Source: Ifrita kowaldi (taxonomy: Eukaryota; Chordata; Aves; Passeriformes; Cinclosomatidae). Taken from it: 64,000 bases of DNA. The stretch lies in the NCBI GenBank assembly GCA_013398055.1, contig VZRS01006645.1, positions 1 through 64,000 on the forward strand, in the 5' to 3' direction. The translations under genes and the position numbers were made by a program. Below are positions 1-11,217 of this stretch, piece by piece. Within the stretch, counting starts at the first letter, position 1; the number at the start of each line of letters is the position of its first letter. The notes under the pieces are model-generated. The model was given only the letters and a program-made list of their open reading frames with translations, was not told the DNA's origin and did no database searches.

Positions 1-226
1 GGCGGCGCGGGGCCGCCCCGCTCTGGATGTGCGACACCGCCTCGGCCGCCTGCACGTCGGGCGGGGTGAAGCGGGACAGGACGCGCAGCAGCGCCTGAGC
101 CTTGTGCTCCTGCGTCTCGTCGTCGCTGTAGTCCGACACGCGGCACTGGTACACGCCCTCGTCCTGCCGCCGCACGCCCGACAGCCGCAGCCGGTGCGAG
201 ATGTCGTTGCCCTGGACGCGGACCGT
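1..226 (-). CDS. VSTM2B: VSTM2B exon 4 (C-terminal half of Ig domain; partial, runs off window)
   Basis: The acceptor is CTTGCAG, complement of 227-233, and the frame continues in phase 0. It encodes 75 residues from TVRVQGNDISH through DEGVYQCRVSDYSDDETQ and EHKAQALLRVLSRF to QAAEAVSHIQSG, then reaches base 1 within a codon. It carries the second disulphide cysteine in the DxGxYxC motif of V-set domains. Base composition is very GC-rich, as in mammalian VSTM2B. The exon should continue left with a Gly/Ala/Pro-rich stretch, which is not visible here. Confidence 0.95.
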
Positions 227-3200
227 CTGCAAGAGAGCGCACGGGCGGCACGGCCTCAGCGGCGGGCAGCGACCCTGGCCTCCGCCTGCAGCCCCGNGCC
301 CCGGCCCCAGCGCCGTGCCCTTGGCTGCCGAGAGCACGGAGCCGGGGCCAATCCCCCCAGGTCAGCGGACACTGAGCCCAGCACCGCGCTGTTAAAGCCC
401 CACCTGGCGGGGGTTATCCGGAATCAGACCCTGTACCCATCGTTCCCAGGCCGCCTCCCACCTCTCACCACCAGCGCTCTGCCACCACCCCCCGCGGGTG
501 TCCTCTTGCCCCCCGGCCGGTCCCAGGCTCGGGCAGCCTCCAGCCCGCACGAACCGCCCCGAGCCCCGCCCTGAGGAAAGCGCAGCCCCCCGGGGTCCCC
601 CCTGGCCCTCTGCAGCGAGCCAAGCCCGGATGGGCACAGTGTCTCCCCCACCGCGACCAAGGAGCTGCCCCGGGTCCTCAGCACCGCGGAGAGGGGCAGC
701 GGCACCGGGGCCGCGTCAAAGGAAAGGGGCGTGTTTCCTGCAGGACGGCCAGAGAAAAGGGTCCCCTCCGGCAACTGGGGGTTGCAGAAGGCTGCGGAAA
801 AAAAGCAAGATTCTCTTCTGATTAGGCCCACAGTCCCTTTCCAACGTGGCTAAGGAAGGGCTGTAAGGCAAGCGTCACCTCCTCTGGATTTGCAAGGAAT
901 GAGACGTGATTGCAAACGCAACAGATGGTAACAACGTTTCGAGCCACGGCACACTGAGGAGGGGAAACGTGCCACACTCCCGCCGTGCTGCAGGAGCGCG
1001 GCCGCCAGTGAGACCAGCTGCATTCGTGTGTCAGGAAATGAGGGGGGCATGCAGTAAAACCCACGAGCACGGGAGGAGGGGTGTCCACCCATCTCGAGCT
1101 GCACTTACGCTGATTTTGGTTGCATCCTTATTTGCTACCTAAAAGAACAGAAGAAAAGGGCAATTAGACTCAGCGCTGCCAGCACATCAACAGGATGCTC
1201 ATATTCCCAACCCAGTGGAAGTACAGGACATGGATAGATGCAACTTTCTCCACTTGCCATTCACACAGCCAGTGTGGCTCAGGGGAGTTCCCCAGGTGAT
1301 GGGGCAGGCAGCAAACCAGTGCTCAGCCGGGGGGATTGTTTTGCTAAAGTTCCCATGGTGCCCCACAGAAGCGTTGCCTTCCCCAAGGGCGCGAACAGCA
1401 GCCAAAGAAATGCTTGTTGCACGCTCTGCTGCTCCCAGTCACTGACAAACACTGGGGAAGACGCTTTACCAACAGCACAGCAGTGAAGGGCTTGGGAGAG
1501 CTGGATCCTGCATGGCTCAGGGCAGAGCTTCAGTCCTGAAACACCCTGGGAGCAGGTATCACGCAGCAGGTTTCATATTTGGTTATGCTTTTGTCTCCAG
1601 CCAACCACTGTAAACTTAAGTGATGCCTCAGACCTCACTGATACGCCTCTCGGGGAGACGGTCATCATTCTCCAAGCTTGCTCTGTCATCATTTATTGTA
1701 AAAGCAGCTCACAGTTTTTATATAAGGTTAAAGAAGACATTTAAATCCAAGCGATTTATTTCCCAGTCTGACAACTGACTTACACTTTCCCCAGCTAGGC
1801 GGCATTGCATTAGCTCAGTGTCTATATGCTTTGCATCTCTATTTGAGCTCTGCAGGAAAACAAGCGTGCCACAGAGAGGGAAGCTGGCACCGGCACAGAG
1901 GCTGCCGTGGGCTACCCTGCTGGCGCAGAGGACGGGGGCTGGAGAGGATGACATGTCCTGCACAGTAGGGCAGCACAGCCTCAAAGTCCTGCTTTACCCC
2001 ACTCCTTGTACAGCCCCGCTTGGCACCTGCAAGTTGTCTTTGCTCTGAGGGGGCTGTAGAATGACTGGCTTATGCTGGGGAAATGCAGCTGAAAAATTTA
2101 GACTAAAGCCTACCCTCACACCAAGCAGCTTCCTAGGGGGAGGGGAAAAGGCATGCAAGATTTAACTCTGTTTCATGCATTTTAATAGTTACATCTGACT
2201 GAAAACGTCTTGCTGAGCTTCAGATATGGACACAAGTGTGTACATGTACAAGTAACTACGTTTGTAGAGGCAGACTGATACCACGTTAATGTACCAACAG
2301 AGAGGTGTATCCCTCATGCCTTCTTCTGCTCTATCAGTGAGCAGAGGCTCTCCCACCTTTTACAGGGATTCCCAGCTCAATCCACAGAAGCACTGGTTTT
2401 TGCTTGTCCACACTTCATACTACCTCTATTTTCACTGCCTTTCTTGGGACCTCACTGCTGATTTTGCAGTGGGACATTTATCATTTTCTGTTTACAGTCC
2501 TTAAAGCACTGATGTTTTTCCTGACGTGAAGCCCCTCATGGTGCATGCCCTGTACTCCTGCATTCCTTGGAGGGCCTGGGCACACTGATGCTTCCTACTG
2601 GTGGCTGGCACTGGGCAGAGGAAACACTCTGGGAATGCTGAGTTTATTCTGATCACTGCCTAAGCACGTTGCATCTGATGAAGACATATATCTCCATAGC
2701 AATGTATTACCTTGCTCCTGCTGCCGGGGACACTGATGGCTAATTCGTGTGCAAGTTCTCTGGCTGGTTCTTTAAGGTACCACCACTGGATTTCCAAGGA
2801 GTAAGAGGTGGATCCGCTGGCTCGGAAAGCACAAGGCATCTCAATATCATCTCCCTCCCTAACAGTCACATCTTTGGGAACTTCAGTAAAGGTAGCTAGG
2901 AGGGGAAGATAGAGTTACAAGGGCTGATTAACGAGAGAGATTAAAAGACAAGATCAGTCTTTTTCAGTCTAACGTGAGCTGCTTCAGCTCAAGGGCTAAA
3001 CACTGACCGCGACACAGGTTTCCTGGAGCCCAGGGACCACAGGGTAAGCAGAGCATCCAGGACTGCGCACCCGGGGCAGGGCAGGGCCGAGCCGGCCCCT
3101 GTCACCCTGCAGCCGTGGCTTCAGCGGAAAGTTTAAAGAGGACCTTAAACCCCCTCGTTCTTCTAAGAAAGCCCTCGGCTTGATACAGAGCCACCGGTGT

Positions 3201-3600
3201 CCCACTGTCCCCTCCCGCCGAGNCGAGCGGCGCGGCCCCTGCCCCGGGCTGCGCGCCCGCCGCGCCCCGCTCCGTTCCGCTGCGCGCTGCCGGCAGCTGC
3301 AGCCCAACAGTGCCACCTTGTTCTGGCAGAGCCCGCCCGGGCAGCTCCCTGCCCCCAGCCCCGCGCTGGGAACGCGCCGGGGAGGCCGGGCCTGGGAGCA
3401 GCGGGGCGGCTGCAGCTCGGCTGCGGACGGGCGGCCCCGCGGCCCCGACCGCCCCGCAGACCCCCAACCGCAAGGTGTGCCCGGAGCGGCGCATCGCCGC
3501 GGCAAGAGGCCGAAGTTTCCTACTCACCGGTGACAATGAACAGCAAAGGAGCGTTGAACATCAGGTAACAAAGGGTGCAGAACAGCCCCCGACTTTCCAT
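1..3600 (-). CDS. VSTM2B: VSTM2B, V-set and transmembrane domain-containing protein 2B (5' four coding exons, 3' end outside window)
   Basis: Spliced minus-strand gene: join of 3528-3600, 2711-2895, 1109-1138 and 1-226, all in frame, giving 171 codons plus one base before the window edge. The product starts with a hydrophobic signal peptide (about residues 1-24), followed by one Ig V-type domain. The domain shows TVREGDDIEMPCAF with the first disulphide cysteine at residue 46, EIQWWYLKEP with the core tryptophan at about 62-63, and DEGVYQC with the second cysteine at about 124. The segments VQGNDISHRLRLS and DETQEHKAQALLRVLSRF are hallmarks of the VSTM2 family. They match VSTM2B rather than VSTM2A, whose corresponding segments differ (recalled, not searched). 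As I recall, mammalian VSTM2B is about 285 residues, so roughly 110 residues (a low-complexity region and a hydrophobic C-terminus) should lie left of base 1. The family is secreted or membrane-associated and mostly neural; the molecular function of VSTM2B is poorly defined. Identity is high confidence; function is not shown by the sequence. Confidence 0.95.
227..1108 (-). other. VSTM2B intron 3
   Basis: 882-nt intron between the microexon and exon 4, with GT and AG ends on the minus strand. The part near exon 4 (to about 700) is GC- and CpG-rich. A single N at 297 marks an unresolved base or a closed gap. No other coding segment or repeat is recognised. Confidence 0.85.
1109..1138 (-). CDS. 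VSTM2B: VSTM2B exon 3, 30-nt microexon
   Basis: A 30-nt exon encoding VANKDATKIS in phase 0. It is flanked by the acceptor TTCTTTTAG (complement of 1139-1147) and the donor GTAAGT (complement of 1103-1108). It supplies the loop between the two halves of the Ig domain. It joins SRSK of exon 2 to TVRVQGND of exon 4, reproducing the VSTM2-family order in which a (N/T)KDATKIS-like segment precedes TVRVQGND. It is too short to be found by ORF length and rests on splice sites plus family homology. Length is divisible by three, so skipping would keep frame. Confidence 0.9.
1139..2710 (-). other. VSTM2B intron 2
   Basis: 1,572-nt intron with a GTAATA donor and TTCTTTTAG acceptor on the minus strand. 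It has ordinary base composition. I see no transposon, RNA gene or further exon in it. Confidence 0.85.
2711..2895 (-). CDS. VSTM2B: VSTM2B exon 2 (N-terminal half of the Ig V-set domain)
   Basis: 185 nt. The acceptor is CCCCTCCTAG just above 2895 and the donor is GTAATA, complement of 2705-2710. It completes the split Ala codon and then encodes 61 residues from TFTEVPKDV to PGSRSK. It contains the first Ig cysteine (in EMPCAF) and the WW core motif. It ends in phase 0 after a Lys codon, ready for the microexon. The conserved text matches VSTM2B almost residue for residue as I recall the mammalian protein, and coding potential is clear. Confidence 0.95.
2896..3527 (-). other. VSTM2B intron 1
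   Basis: 632-nt intron with a GTGAGT donor and CCTAG acceptor. Its 5' half (3040-3527) is part of the CpG island and contains an N at 3223. No other feature is recognised. Confidence 0.85.
3528..3600 (-). CDS. VSTM2B: VSTM2B exon 1 coding part (start codon and signal peptide)
   Basis: The ATG is the complement of 3598-3600. It encodes MESRGLFC followed by a hydrophobic run rich in Leu, Phe, Ile and Val, typical of a signal peptide, 24 residues plus one base of the next codon. The donor is GTGAGTA, complement of 3521-3527. Splicing to exon 2 builds an Ala codon across the junction. This start is chosen because it gives the signal peptide directly before the TFTEVPKDVTVREG mature start seen in the family. 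An ATG five bases upstream is in another frame. The 5' UTR and its boundary cannot be read from sequence alone. Confidence 0.9.
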
Positions 3601-3973
3601 CGCATCTATGTGGGCTGCGGGCGGGGACCTGGCTGGGGGCGCAGCCGGGCACGCCTCAATCCATCGCACACAGCGGGCCGGGGCAGAGCTCCTTCCCAAA
3701 AAGCCAAAGCCTCCCGGCTAACCTCGGTTGGCGGAGAAGCAAATATAAAATCCACAGCCGGCTGCTCAAACTCGCCCGCAGGTAGAAGCGACGTTTCTGG
3801 GAATGCAGCAATAAATCGCGTCCCGCTCCTTCGCTCCGCCGCGGGCGGGATTCAACTGCCCTGCGCTGCGTGGGGGCTCCCGCAGCCCGAGAGCGACAAG
3901 GCGACGCCGGGCGCCTCTCCGAGCCCCATCCCACGGAGCGCTCCGCGCTCGGAGCTCTCCGCGAGGTCCAGCG

Positions 3974-3996
3974 AGGCGGCGGCGGCGGCGGCGGCN
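3974..3996. repeat. GGC trinucleotide run interrupted by N
   Basis: About seven GGC units end at the single N at 3996. In gene orientation this is a GCC run about 375 bp upstream of the VSTM2B ATG, in the promoter or 5' UTR. The N at its edge means the true repeat length in this genome is not known. Confidence 0.8.
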
Positions 3997-4209
3997 CGCC
4001 CGGCGCCGCCCCGGGGACCTGCGGAGCCGCTCGGGCTCGCTGCCCGTCCCGCTCCGTCCGAGCTCCCGGCTGGCGCTGGAAGTACCTGTGAAGCACCGGA
4101 GCGCGCAGCAATAAAGCCGCTGCTGCTTGCGGCATCCCCATCCACGCCCGGGGCTCCTCCTGGGGTGCGTGCCCCCGGCGGATTGCTCGGCTGCTGTCAG
4201 GCTTCCGAA

Positions 4210-7200
4210 CCCACTGCGTTTGTTACTTGTTAAAATACATTAAGGAAAACCCCCCATTCCAATTGATTTAGAAAACAGTATCATAACAAGAAAACGTTTC
4301 CATGGATCAGCTGTTTCTCAGGCAAATGTCCCAATTATAAAATAGAAGCGTCAAAAGTCATCAGTAAAGTCATTACAGTGAGTAACAATCACAAGCAGAG
4401 TTTGATTTTTGCAGTAAGTAATGTGAGGGAGCTGTATTTTAATAAATTTGAGGTGCCTTTCTAAAATATTTGTCCTTTTCCCCCCCGGAAATTCCATTAA
4501 AAGTCACCATTTTGTTCAGCCACAACTTCATTTAATCACTTTGATGGCCTGGGACATGCGCTTTAAGATCTGCAGAAAATTTCCTTTATCTTTTTAATGG
4601 TTTAATTCTACACCATAAAAAAGATGCTGGATGTGTTAGCTGGATACATGAAGATTTCTATGGAACAAAATATTTAGAAACATTCACTTTTTGAATTTCT
4701 AAATCAGACCAGCTTTGATCTAGTCCGCAGCTCCCCAGCTATCTCCCTGTCCCATCAGAAAAATCTCTGGAGGTTGGACCCTGCCAGCTGCTGGCTGCCT
4801 GCTAGGAAAACCCACCTGGAAGGTTTCCATCAGGAAGTTTCAGTAAAATTCACACAGTCCTGAAGAATACCGAAGCTGCATCAAATCAATATTTCTTGCT
4901 GGAAATTTTTTTCTTCAGAGCGTTTTCAGCCATTCCTACTGATCTTACCATGACTTAAATCCTGTGACAGTCCTCTGGCAGGTCTATGACAATTTGCCTG
5001 AAGAGCAACTTGCCTTTCTCCAGATTGGTTACTGGCAGCCTGAATCGTGCCCCAGGCAGGGCACAGTTCCCCAGGCAGGTGGAGTTAGCTCCCGCCAATC
5101 ATAAAAACTTGCTGTAATAACCAGTAAACACCATTTAATTAAATAGTCTAATAATCACTGACACTTTGCTTTTTCACCCAAAAGCTCAGTGTGCTTCATC
5201 CAGCATTATTTCTTTTTTCTCATGTGGCCTCAGGCCACCTATCACTGCAGTGAGTTTTATTGTCACCTTTTGCCAGAGTCCCCATGTAGTGCTTCACCTA
5301 CCAGGACACGAAGAAGGCAGTGAAAGACAGCCAGGACAGACACACCTGAGGAAGCCAATCCAGCAGCCACTCTGCTCAGCAGCACAAGTCTGTCAGTCAA
5401 ATCCCAGGAATGGGTTAACTTGGTCTGCTAGAGAGACAATTCCACGACTTTGTGCCCTCTGCACAAGGATTGATTAGAAAGCTCCTGTTGGTTAAACAGA
5501 ATGAAAACACAAGTAATTTTTATTTCAAATGGCTAGTGACAGATCATGTTTTAAACACTTTTACTCAAGTTTTTATTAAAATTGATGTTTAAAAATTTCT
5601 TCTGAGATTGCAACATTGTGAAAATTTACAACAGCTGGGAAAGTGAAAATACCCAGTTTATGTTAAGTGAGTTTTGTGTCTCAGAGATAAAAAATACATA
5701 ATAAAAATGAAAAGTAAAGGCAAATGCATTTAAACTTAGTTCTATTTTAATAAATTTAAGGTTGTTATTGTAGTAGTAGTGTTGGTGGAAACAATTCTAT
5801 CTTGAATGGTTCTCTCAATTTATAACACTAAACCTTCAGTTTTGCTGTATTTACTACCCCCCAAGTTTGATTTTATATGTTGCAGCTGACACTGAAGTGC
5901 TGATATCTTTGTGTTCAATTAAAGTAAGGAATTAGAAACACAAGAGTGTGTTTTTCACAGTCTTAAGTTAGAGTAATTCAAGACTCTTTTTATGTTCTCC
6001 TGTTCTACTAAAACTATAATGAGGGACTATTGTGCTCTACACTCACTAGCAAGTACTGTGTGCAAATCACTTTGCTCCTAGGATCATAACAACATTCAAA
6101 GTCATTTATTGATTCAATCCTGCCAGCAAAAGGGATTTTTACAGCAAAAGCTCTCACCTGCCTGCACTCTTACCCCAAACAGGTGATGAATGGCAGGAAT
6201 GTCATAGGGAGAAGCTCCCTTTTGCAGTTGCTGATCCTGCAGCATCATCTGCATCAGCAATTCTCAGAAATCAGGGAAACTGTTCCAGTACTTAAAGTAA
6301 AGGCCGCGTTTAGTTGATGACCTTATTTTTTTGCTGCAGCTGCCTGTGTGGCAGATAGGTAACAATATTTTATACTTGGGCAAACTGAAGTTGGTTGTTT
6401 TTATGGAGAAATCCTATGGCGCTTCCATAGCTTTCCACTTCCACATCAGATTTTAGTAGAAAAGACACTCTCTGCCATAGGATAAGCCAAAACAGGGGGA
6501 GCATTTGTTCTGGTAACAGGACTCTCCGTCACTTTACACAAGTGGTTTAATTCCTAGGCCATGCTCGAGGGGATGGTGGCAGGGGAAGCTCTGAAGTCCC
6601 CTTCCTGGCTCCTGAGCACCTTTCCAGGGAAGCCAGAAGGAGTCTGAAGGGACCACTGGATGAAACCAACAGAATTCCTCCTGAAGGGACAGTCACCTCC
6701 GTCATCTCTGAGTCCCATTCCCATACTCCACTGTCAGCCCAAATCCCCCCTGGTATGAAATGCAGGAGCAACACTGACCCCGGGAGGGGATGGATGGGGA
6801 GCTGAGGATGAGTGCCTGGTGCTTTAGGCAGACACTGTCACTCACAGGGCTCATAGTGGCAAACATCTTTTGATGTTGCTGGACCATGTTTTTATAGCCA
6901 CTCCTGAAATCCCTTAAGAGATTCCAGCACTGTGTAGCCGATTACATTTAAAAATGTCTGTAAATTCTCCCTGTAATATTTTTAAATGACTAGCAGCTCT
7001 ACTATTTGAATGACCAAAATACTTTCTATTGGTTGCTTGAGGAGCCTTCAGTCTTGTTTGGAGTTAATCCACTCAGAAATTAGTACAGTGCAGATTACCT
7101 TTGGAAAAGAGAAAGCTGCAAAAATATCCAAATTTGCACACACAAAGCATGTGTGATGAGACATACTTTGAGCTGGTGTAAAAGCACTGTAACATACTTG

Positions 7201-9960
7201 ATGTGACACGGTATTCCTACCATATTTAAGTAATATTCATCTCTCCCCTAAGCCCTCTGCAGAAATAAGTCCTGTTCAACACTCTATTCTTGGATTTTTG
7301 TCAGGTTTTTTTTTATTCTCATTTTTTTCTCATTAAACTGACATGGTTTCCTAATCACAGGGGCCAGTTTTGCTTCTGGTCACAGAAAGTAAATGTTTCT
7401 GCATGTGACCCCTGTGGACAGGGGAGGCTGGAGCAGACAGTGCTGTCTTTTACAGCTCACACGAGGGGTTCCAGCACACTCTGGGGCTCGGGGTGCCTCC
7501 CTGGAACCTGAGTATGCTGATGGCCTGCTGAGGGGCTTCTGCAGACTGCATTTTCTTTAGAAAATAGGTGAGGGGCAGAAGAGACTGTAGAGAGATGTAA
7601 AGAGACCCAAAAAAGCCAAAGGAGAGAGATGCTAACATGTTCATATCTCTGCTTCCAGCACAGTGACCTTCACAGTGGAGCTTCTGTCTCAGAGTAGCTC
7701 ACAACAACAGGCTGGCAACTGCCACCCTGGTTACCTTTAAAATGTCACTGGTTTAACATCGAATCAAGAGGTATAATTGCCCTGTTTCTTCCTTCTCCCC
7801 ACCCCCCAAATTCCAGCCCTGATCAGGCCCAAAACAAGCCGGCAACATATTTGTGTTCCTGGAAGAAGTTTGTAAAAGGTCATAAAAGCTGCAAGTTCAA
7901 AGGGCTGGATTGTTTGCAATATACACTATGAATTTCCTATTTCCCATCTCCAAGCAGGGCCTGCACTGCCTTGCAGTCATTCCAGGATCCAGGTGACAGT
8001 CAGAACTCTAAAACAGTGTCTGAGAAAGAACTGATTGGTGTCATATGAGGAAATTTGGGGTTAAAACTGGCAGATCATGCTATTCCTTTGGTTTATTCAT
8101 CCTTAATCCGGACAAGTGACATTTCCACCACAAGACTTCATTTCACTTTCCACGAAACTGATTAAGGTAGAAAGCATGGTTCTGCATTCTGGCCTGGCAC
8201 GGTTCTCACTTATGCAGCAAATGCATTTTTAATTAACTTCAGTTTCTACTTTTGCTTTCTTATCTGACATTCTTTGTTAAATGATCTAACAGGATGAGAC
8301 ACTTGTGCGGAAACATATGGAAAGAGAAGGCAATGCATTCATAATAATGCAACAAAATCTCACATTCTAGTATACCATGCTTACAACAAAATCAGAGACA
8401 GTCAGAAAGTCAGGTTATTCCATACTGTAACATTTATCTGAAATTTATGGGATATAGCCTGTTTTAATAAAAGACACGATGCTGGCTGCCTCACAGACAG
8501 GAGTATAAGATGGCATGAGAAGAAAACATATAAAAATTGTCATCTGTCAGGTCAATTAGCATGTGGGGTTGGCATTTGGCAGCTCAACCTGCAGCAGATG
8601 GGAGCTGCTGCTCCTCCACTGCTCAGTGCAACCCCTGCATACGAAAGCGATCGAGCACATTGATTGGGAAGAGCTTGAATGAGGTGGATCACCCAGAGGC
8701 AGAGAGCAGAGTAAAAGCCAACCCAGCTCACTCTTGGGAATTATAAAAACATACTCTGCTTTGCAGAAGTATACTAAATAGAGGGTAGCAGCTAAAATTC
8801 CATGTTACCATGAGAAGCTCTGACTCCGAGATGTCCCAGCAGCGCCCGACAGAATGGAGGTGAGTATTTTTGACTCTGAAATGTCTCTACCTACATATCG
8901 TGGTTACTGCCTGTGAGTAAAATGCTTAACTTACACCAAGGTCTTTATAAACTACATTAGATCACCATATCTAAGTCCAAGAGAGGAACACCACTGAGTT
9001 AGGCAACACCTTGTATTTCCCACTGGGCTCACAGAAAAATTATAACCTCTCCCACATAGAAAACCAACATGTATTTGACCTCAAAGAATTCCCAGGACCT
9101 CATAAGTAAAGAAATCCATGTAAGAAACCAACAGATCAGACAAGATCTGCAGCAAACTCTTAAACACTTAGGCCTCAGTTCTGCAAGTGTTTCTGTGACC
9201 TGCAATATAAATGCCTCAACAATCTCCAAATGCAAAGGGGGAGGAGATGTACCTGCTGTGCAGCATTATAAAGAAGAATATATGTTTTCCCATGTGTAAA
9301 ACCAGGGAGTTTGCTTTACTTTTTAAAGAAGCTAAGACTGTTTCACCTTTCCTATACATTCTTTGCATTGCCAGGATCACATCATGCTGGGCTCTCCCCT
9401 AGTACAAAGCCAGAAAATCTAAAGGATTAGAAATTCAAGTCACATCAATCCAGTTCTTTGAGAAAGATTCAATGAATGACTGGAGAATTAGTATAATTAC
9501 TGCAACATCACAGATACTAAGCAAATAAAGCCTGATTAAGTAGAGGTGGGGAAGGGAGTTTTATTTGCTTAGGATGCACGATTTATTCTCCTTTCCTTAT
9601 TTTTTTCTTTAATAATAAATACTTGATAAACAAGTGGAAGGAAAACTGCTGCCATTAGAAAGTCATCTCTTTCATCCCTGTAGTCAAGAGCTGAAGCTAA
9701 AGGTAGAAAAGCTTTTAGTCTAGACATGGTTGAATTAGGTTTCCTGACGTGGCTGCCAGGTAGCTCAGAAATGAGCCACTGTGGGTGAGAGGAATCTGCT
9801 CCTGCAGGATTGCAGCATCCTCTGCAGCGTGATGGCCTCTGATTCCTGGCCTCACCCAGGTGCAGGGGCAACCTTCCTGCTCACCTGTGAACCTTTCACC
9901 AGGACCAATTGCTGTAAAATCTGTTTAACACACAATACATTCTATTTTATGTAGATCTAT
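4210..9960. other. Gene-free AT-rich flank, nothing recognised
   Basis: Intergenic sequence directly upstream of the VSTM2B promoter. The longest open frame is about 100 codons and resembles no known protein. No CR1 tail, LTR, tRNA or simple-sequence array was recognised. Could hold conserved non-coding enhancers, which cannot be judged without alignment. Confidence 0.6.
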
Positions 9961-9993
9961 ATTTATATATAGACATAGTGTCTATATATAGAT
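9961..9993. repeat. AT-rich inverted repeat (15-bp arms, 3-nt loop)
   Basis: Left arm 9961-9975 and right arm 9979-9993 are reverse complements with one mismatch, around the loop TAG. The core TATATATAGACA pairs with TGTCTATATATA. It could extrude as a short hairpin. There is no sign of a transposon body or of a microRNA-length stem. Confidence 0.75.
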
Positions 9994-10268
9994 ACATGGT
10001 ATTCAGAGTTGTTATGCTGCAAATGATCTATAAGATTTTCTATATTAAATGCCTTTATAAATGGCACTTAAGCTGTGAGAACACAAGGGAATACTCCAAA
10101 TGGATGTGGGTTACTGCAGCAGGCAGTTTGGGGTTGAAGTCCATAGCATGTCAATGTACCATGTCTTTGAATCATGGGTGAGTTAGACAGCAGGAGAAAA
10201 GGTATTGACAGTGTGAATCTGGTGAGCTGGTAAAGCCAAAATCATGACCTTAATTAAATCAGTGTAAT
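9994..10268. other. Short gene-free stretch before the duplicated block
   Basis: About 275 bp of unique non-coding sequence between the AT hairpin and copy 1 of the 948-bp duplication. Nothing recognised. Confidence 0.5.
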
Positions 10269-11216
10269 CAGGAAATGTACAGAAATCCCATCTTTCCATT
10301 TAATACTGGAGCACGGAACATCAGAGTGCAAGGAAAAGTTCAAGTAGAACAGGAATCTTACAGTACACATAAAACACATACAACATGGAAAATCACATTG
10401 GGTGCAACTATGTGGATTAATGCACAGAAAGGTTTCGAGGTATTCAATTAATTTTCCTTTAGACACCAAGAATGTATTTTTATTTTTTAAGGAACTGTCT
10501 GCAGCTGCTCTCTGCCTAAACCACAAAAACCTATCCACTTAATAAAAGAATGCAACACAACTCATTGAAGCCAACGGTTTCAAAAAGCATCCATTAATTT
10601 TGGATGCTTCTGGTTTCAGATGTCTCTCTTAATGAGCTTGAATGTAAACATGCTCTTAATAATTCTGCCAAAACTGAGCTAATAAGTTGATGTCTTCGTT
10701 TATCAACTGAAACACCTGACCTCATGCTGTACAGATGAATCCCATGCTCTGACTTAATCATTTACATTACTTTTCTTTATATGAAAAAAGAGAAACTTTG
10801 GGCCCCATTCTGTTCTCATTCCTCTGAGCAGCTCTGGCTCTGGGAGAAAGCCTGGATGGGGCAGCCTGACTGAGAGGGGCTCCCTCCACAGCCCTCCCAT
10901 GGCAGCATGCATGTGAAAGGAGAAGGGCATGTGACGGGGCGTGTGCTTTTCGCTCTGCAGATAGCCCTGCCATTGACAAGGTACCTCTTCGGTCTGTTGG
11001 TGAATCAGCCCGTTACCCACTGTTTCAGAAGGACTGTGAGAGACCAGGGATCCTCAGCTAGAACTGAAATGACTCTTTGGTCCAAGCAGGATCAATGACT
11101 TGCTGCTGTTCCCTCAGTGCTGTAGTTACAAAGCTGCATGGCTGATGGATGTGTAGGGTACGTGCTGGACTGGGAGGTGACCCTGGGGAAGTTTGGCCAT
11201 GGCCTGTTGACACATG
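10269..11216. repeat. 948-bp exact direct repeat, copy 1 (probable contig-end overlap)
   Basis: The block from CAGGAAATGTACAG to GACACATG recurs at 11218-12165 with constant offset 949 and no difference that I could see. The two copies are separated only by one N at 11217. Copy 1 is joined to unique sequence on its left and to the N on its right. The block itself is non-coding; open frames inside it are just duplicated chance frames. Best read as the right end of one contig. Confidence 0.95.
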
Positions 11217-11217
11217 N
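11217..11217. other. Single-N gap between overlapping contig ends
   Basis: One N lies exactly at the junction of the two identical 948-bp copies. A scaffolder that estimates a negative gap but does not merge the contigs leaves this pattern. Confidence 0.9.

Larger units (their letters stand above)
3040..4200. promoter_or_regulatory. CpG island covering VSTM2B exon 1 and presumed promoter
   Basis: Dense CpG and high GC from about 3040 to 4200, falling abruptly to AT-rich sequence after 4210. It surrounds the start codon at 3600 and extends about 600 bp upstream of it in gene orientation. This is typical of a CpG-island promoter, as expected for a developmentally regulated neural gene. A weak TATA-like stretch lies near 3744-3752 (TTTATATTT on the minus strand), about 145 bp above the ATG. 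It could set a start site but is not strong evidence. The transcription start is undetermined. Confidence 0.8.

Noticed and set aside
3310..4233. 307-codon plus-strand open frame through the CpG island
   Set aside because: It lies antisense to VSTM2B exon 1, crosses the N in the triplet run, and is low-complexity Pro/Ala/Arg sequence as expected from GC-rich DNA lacking stop codons.
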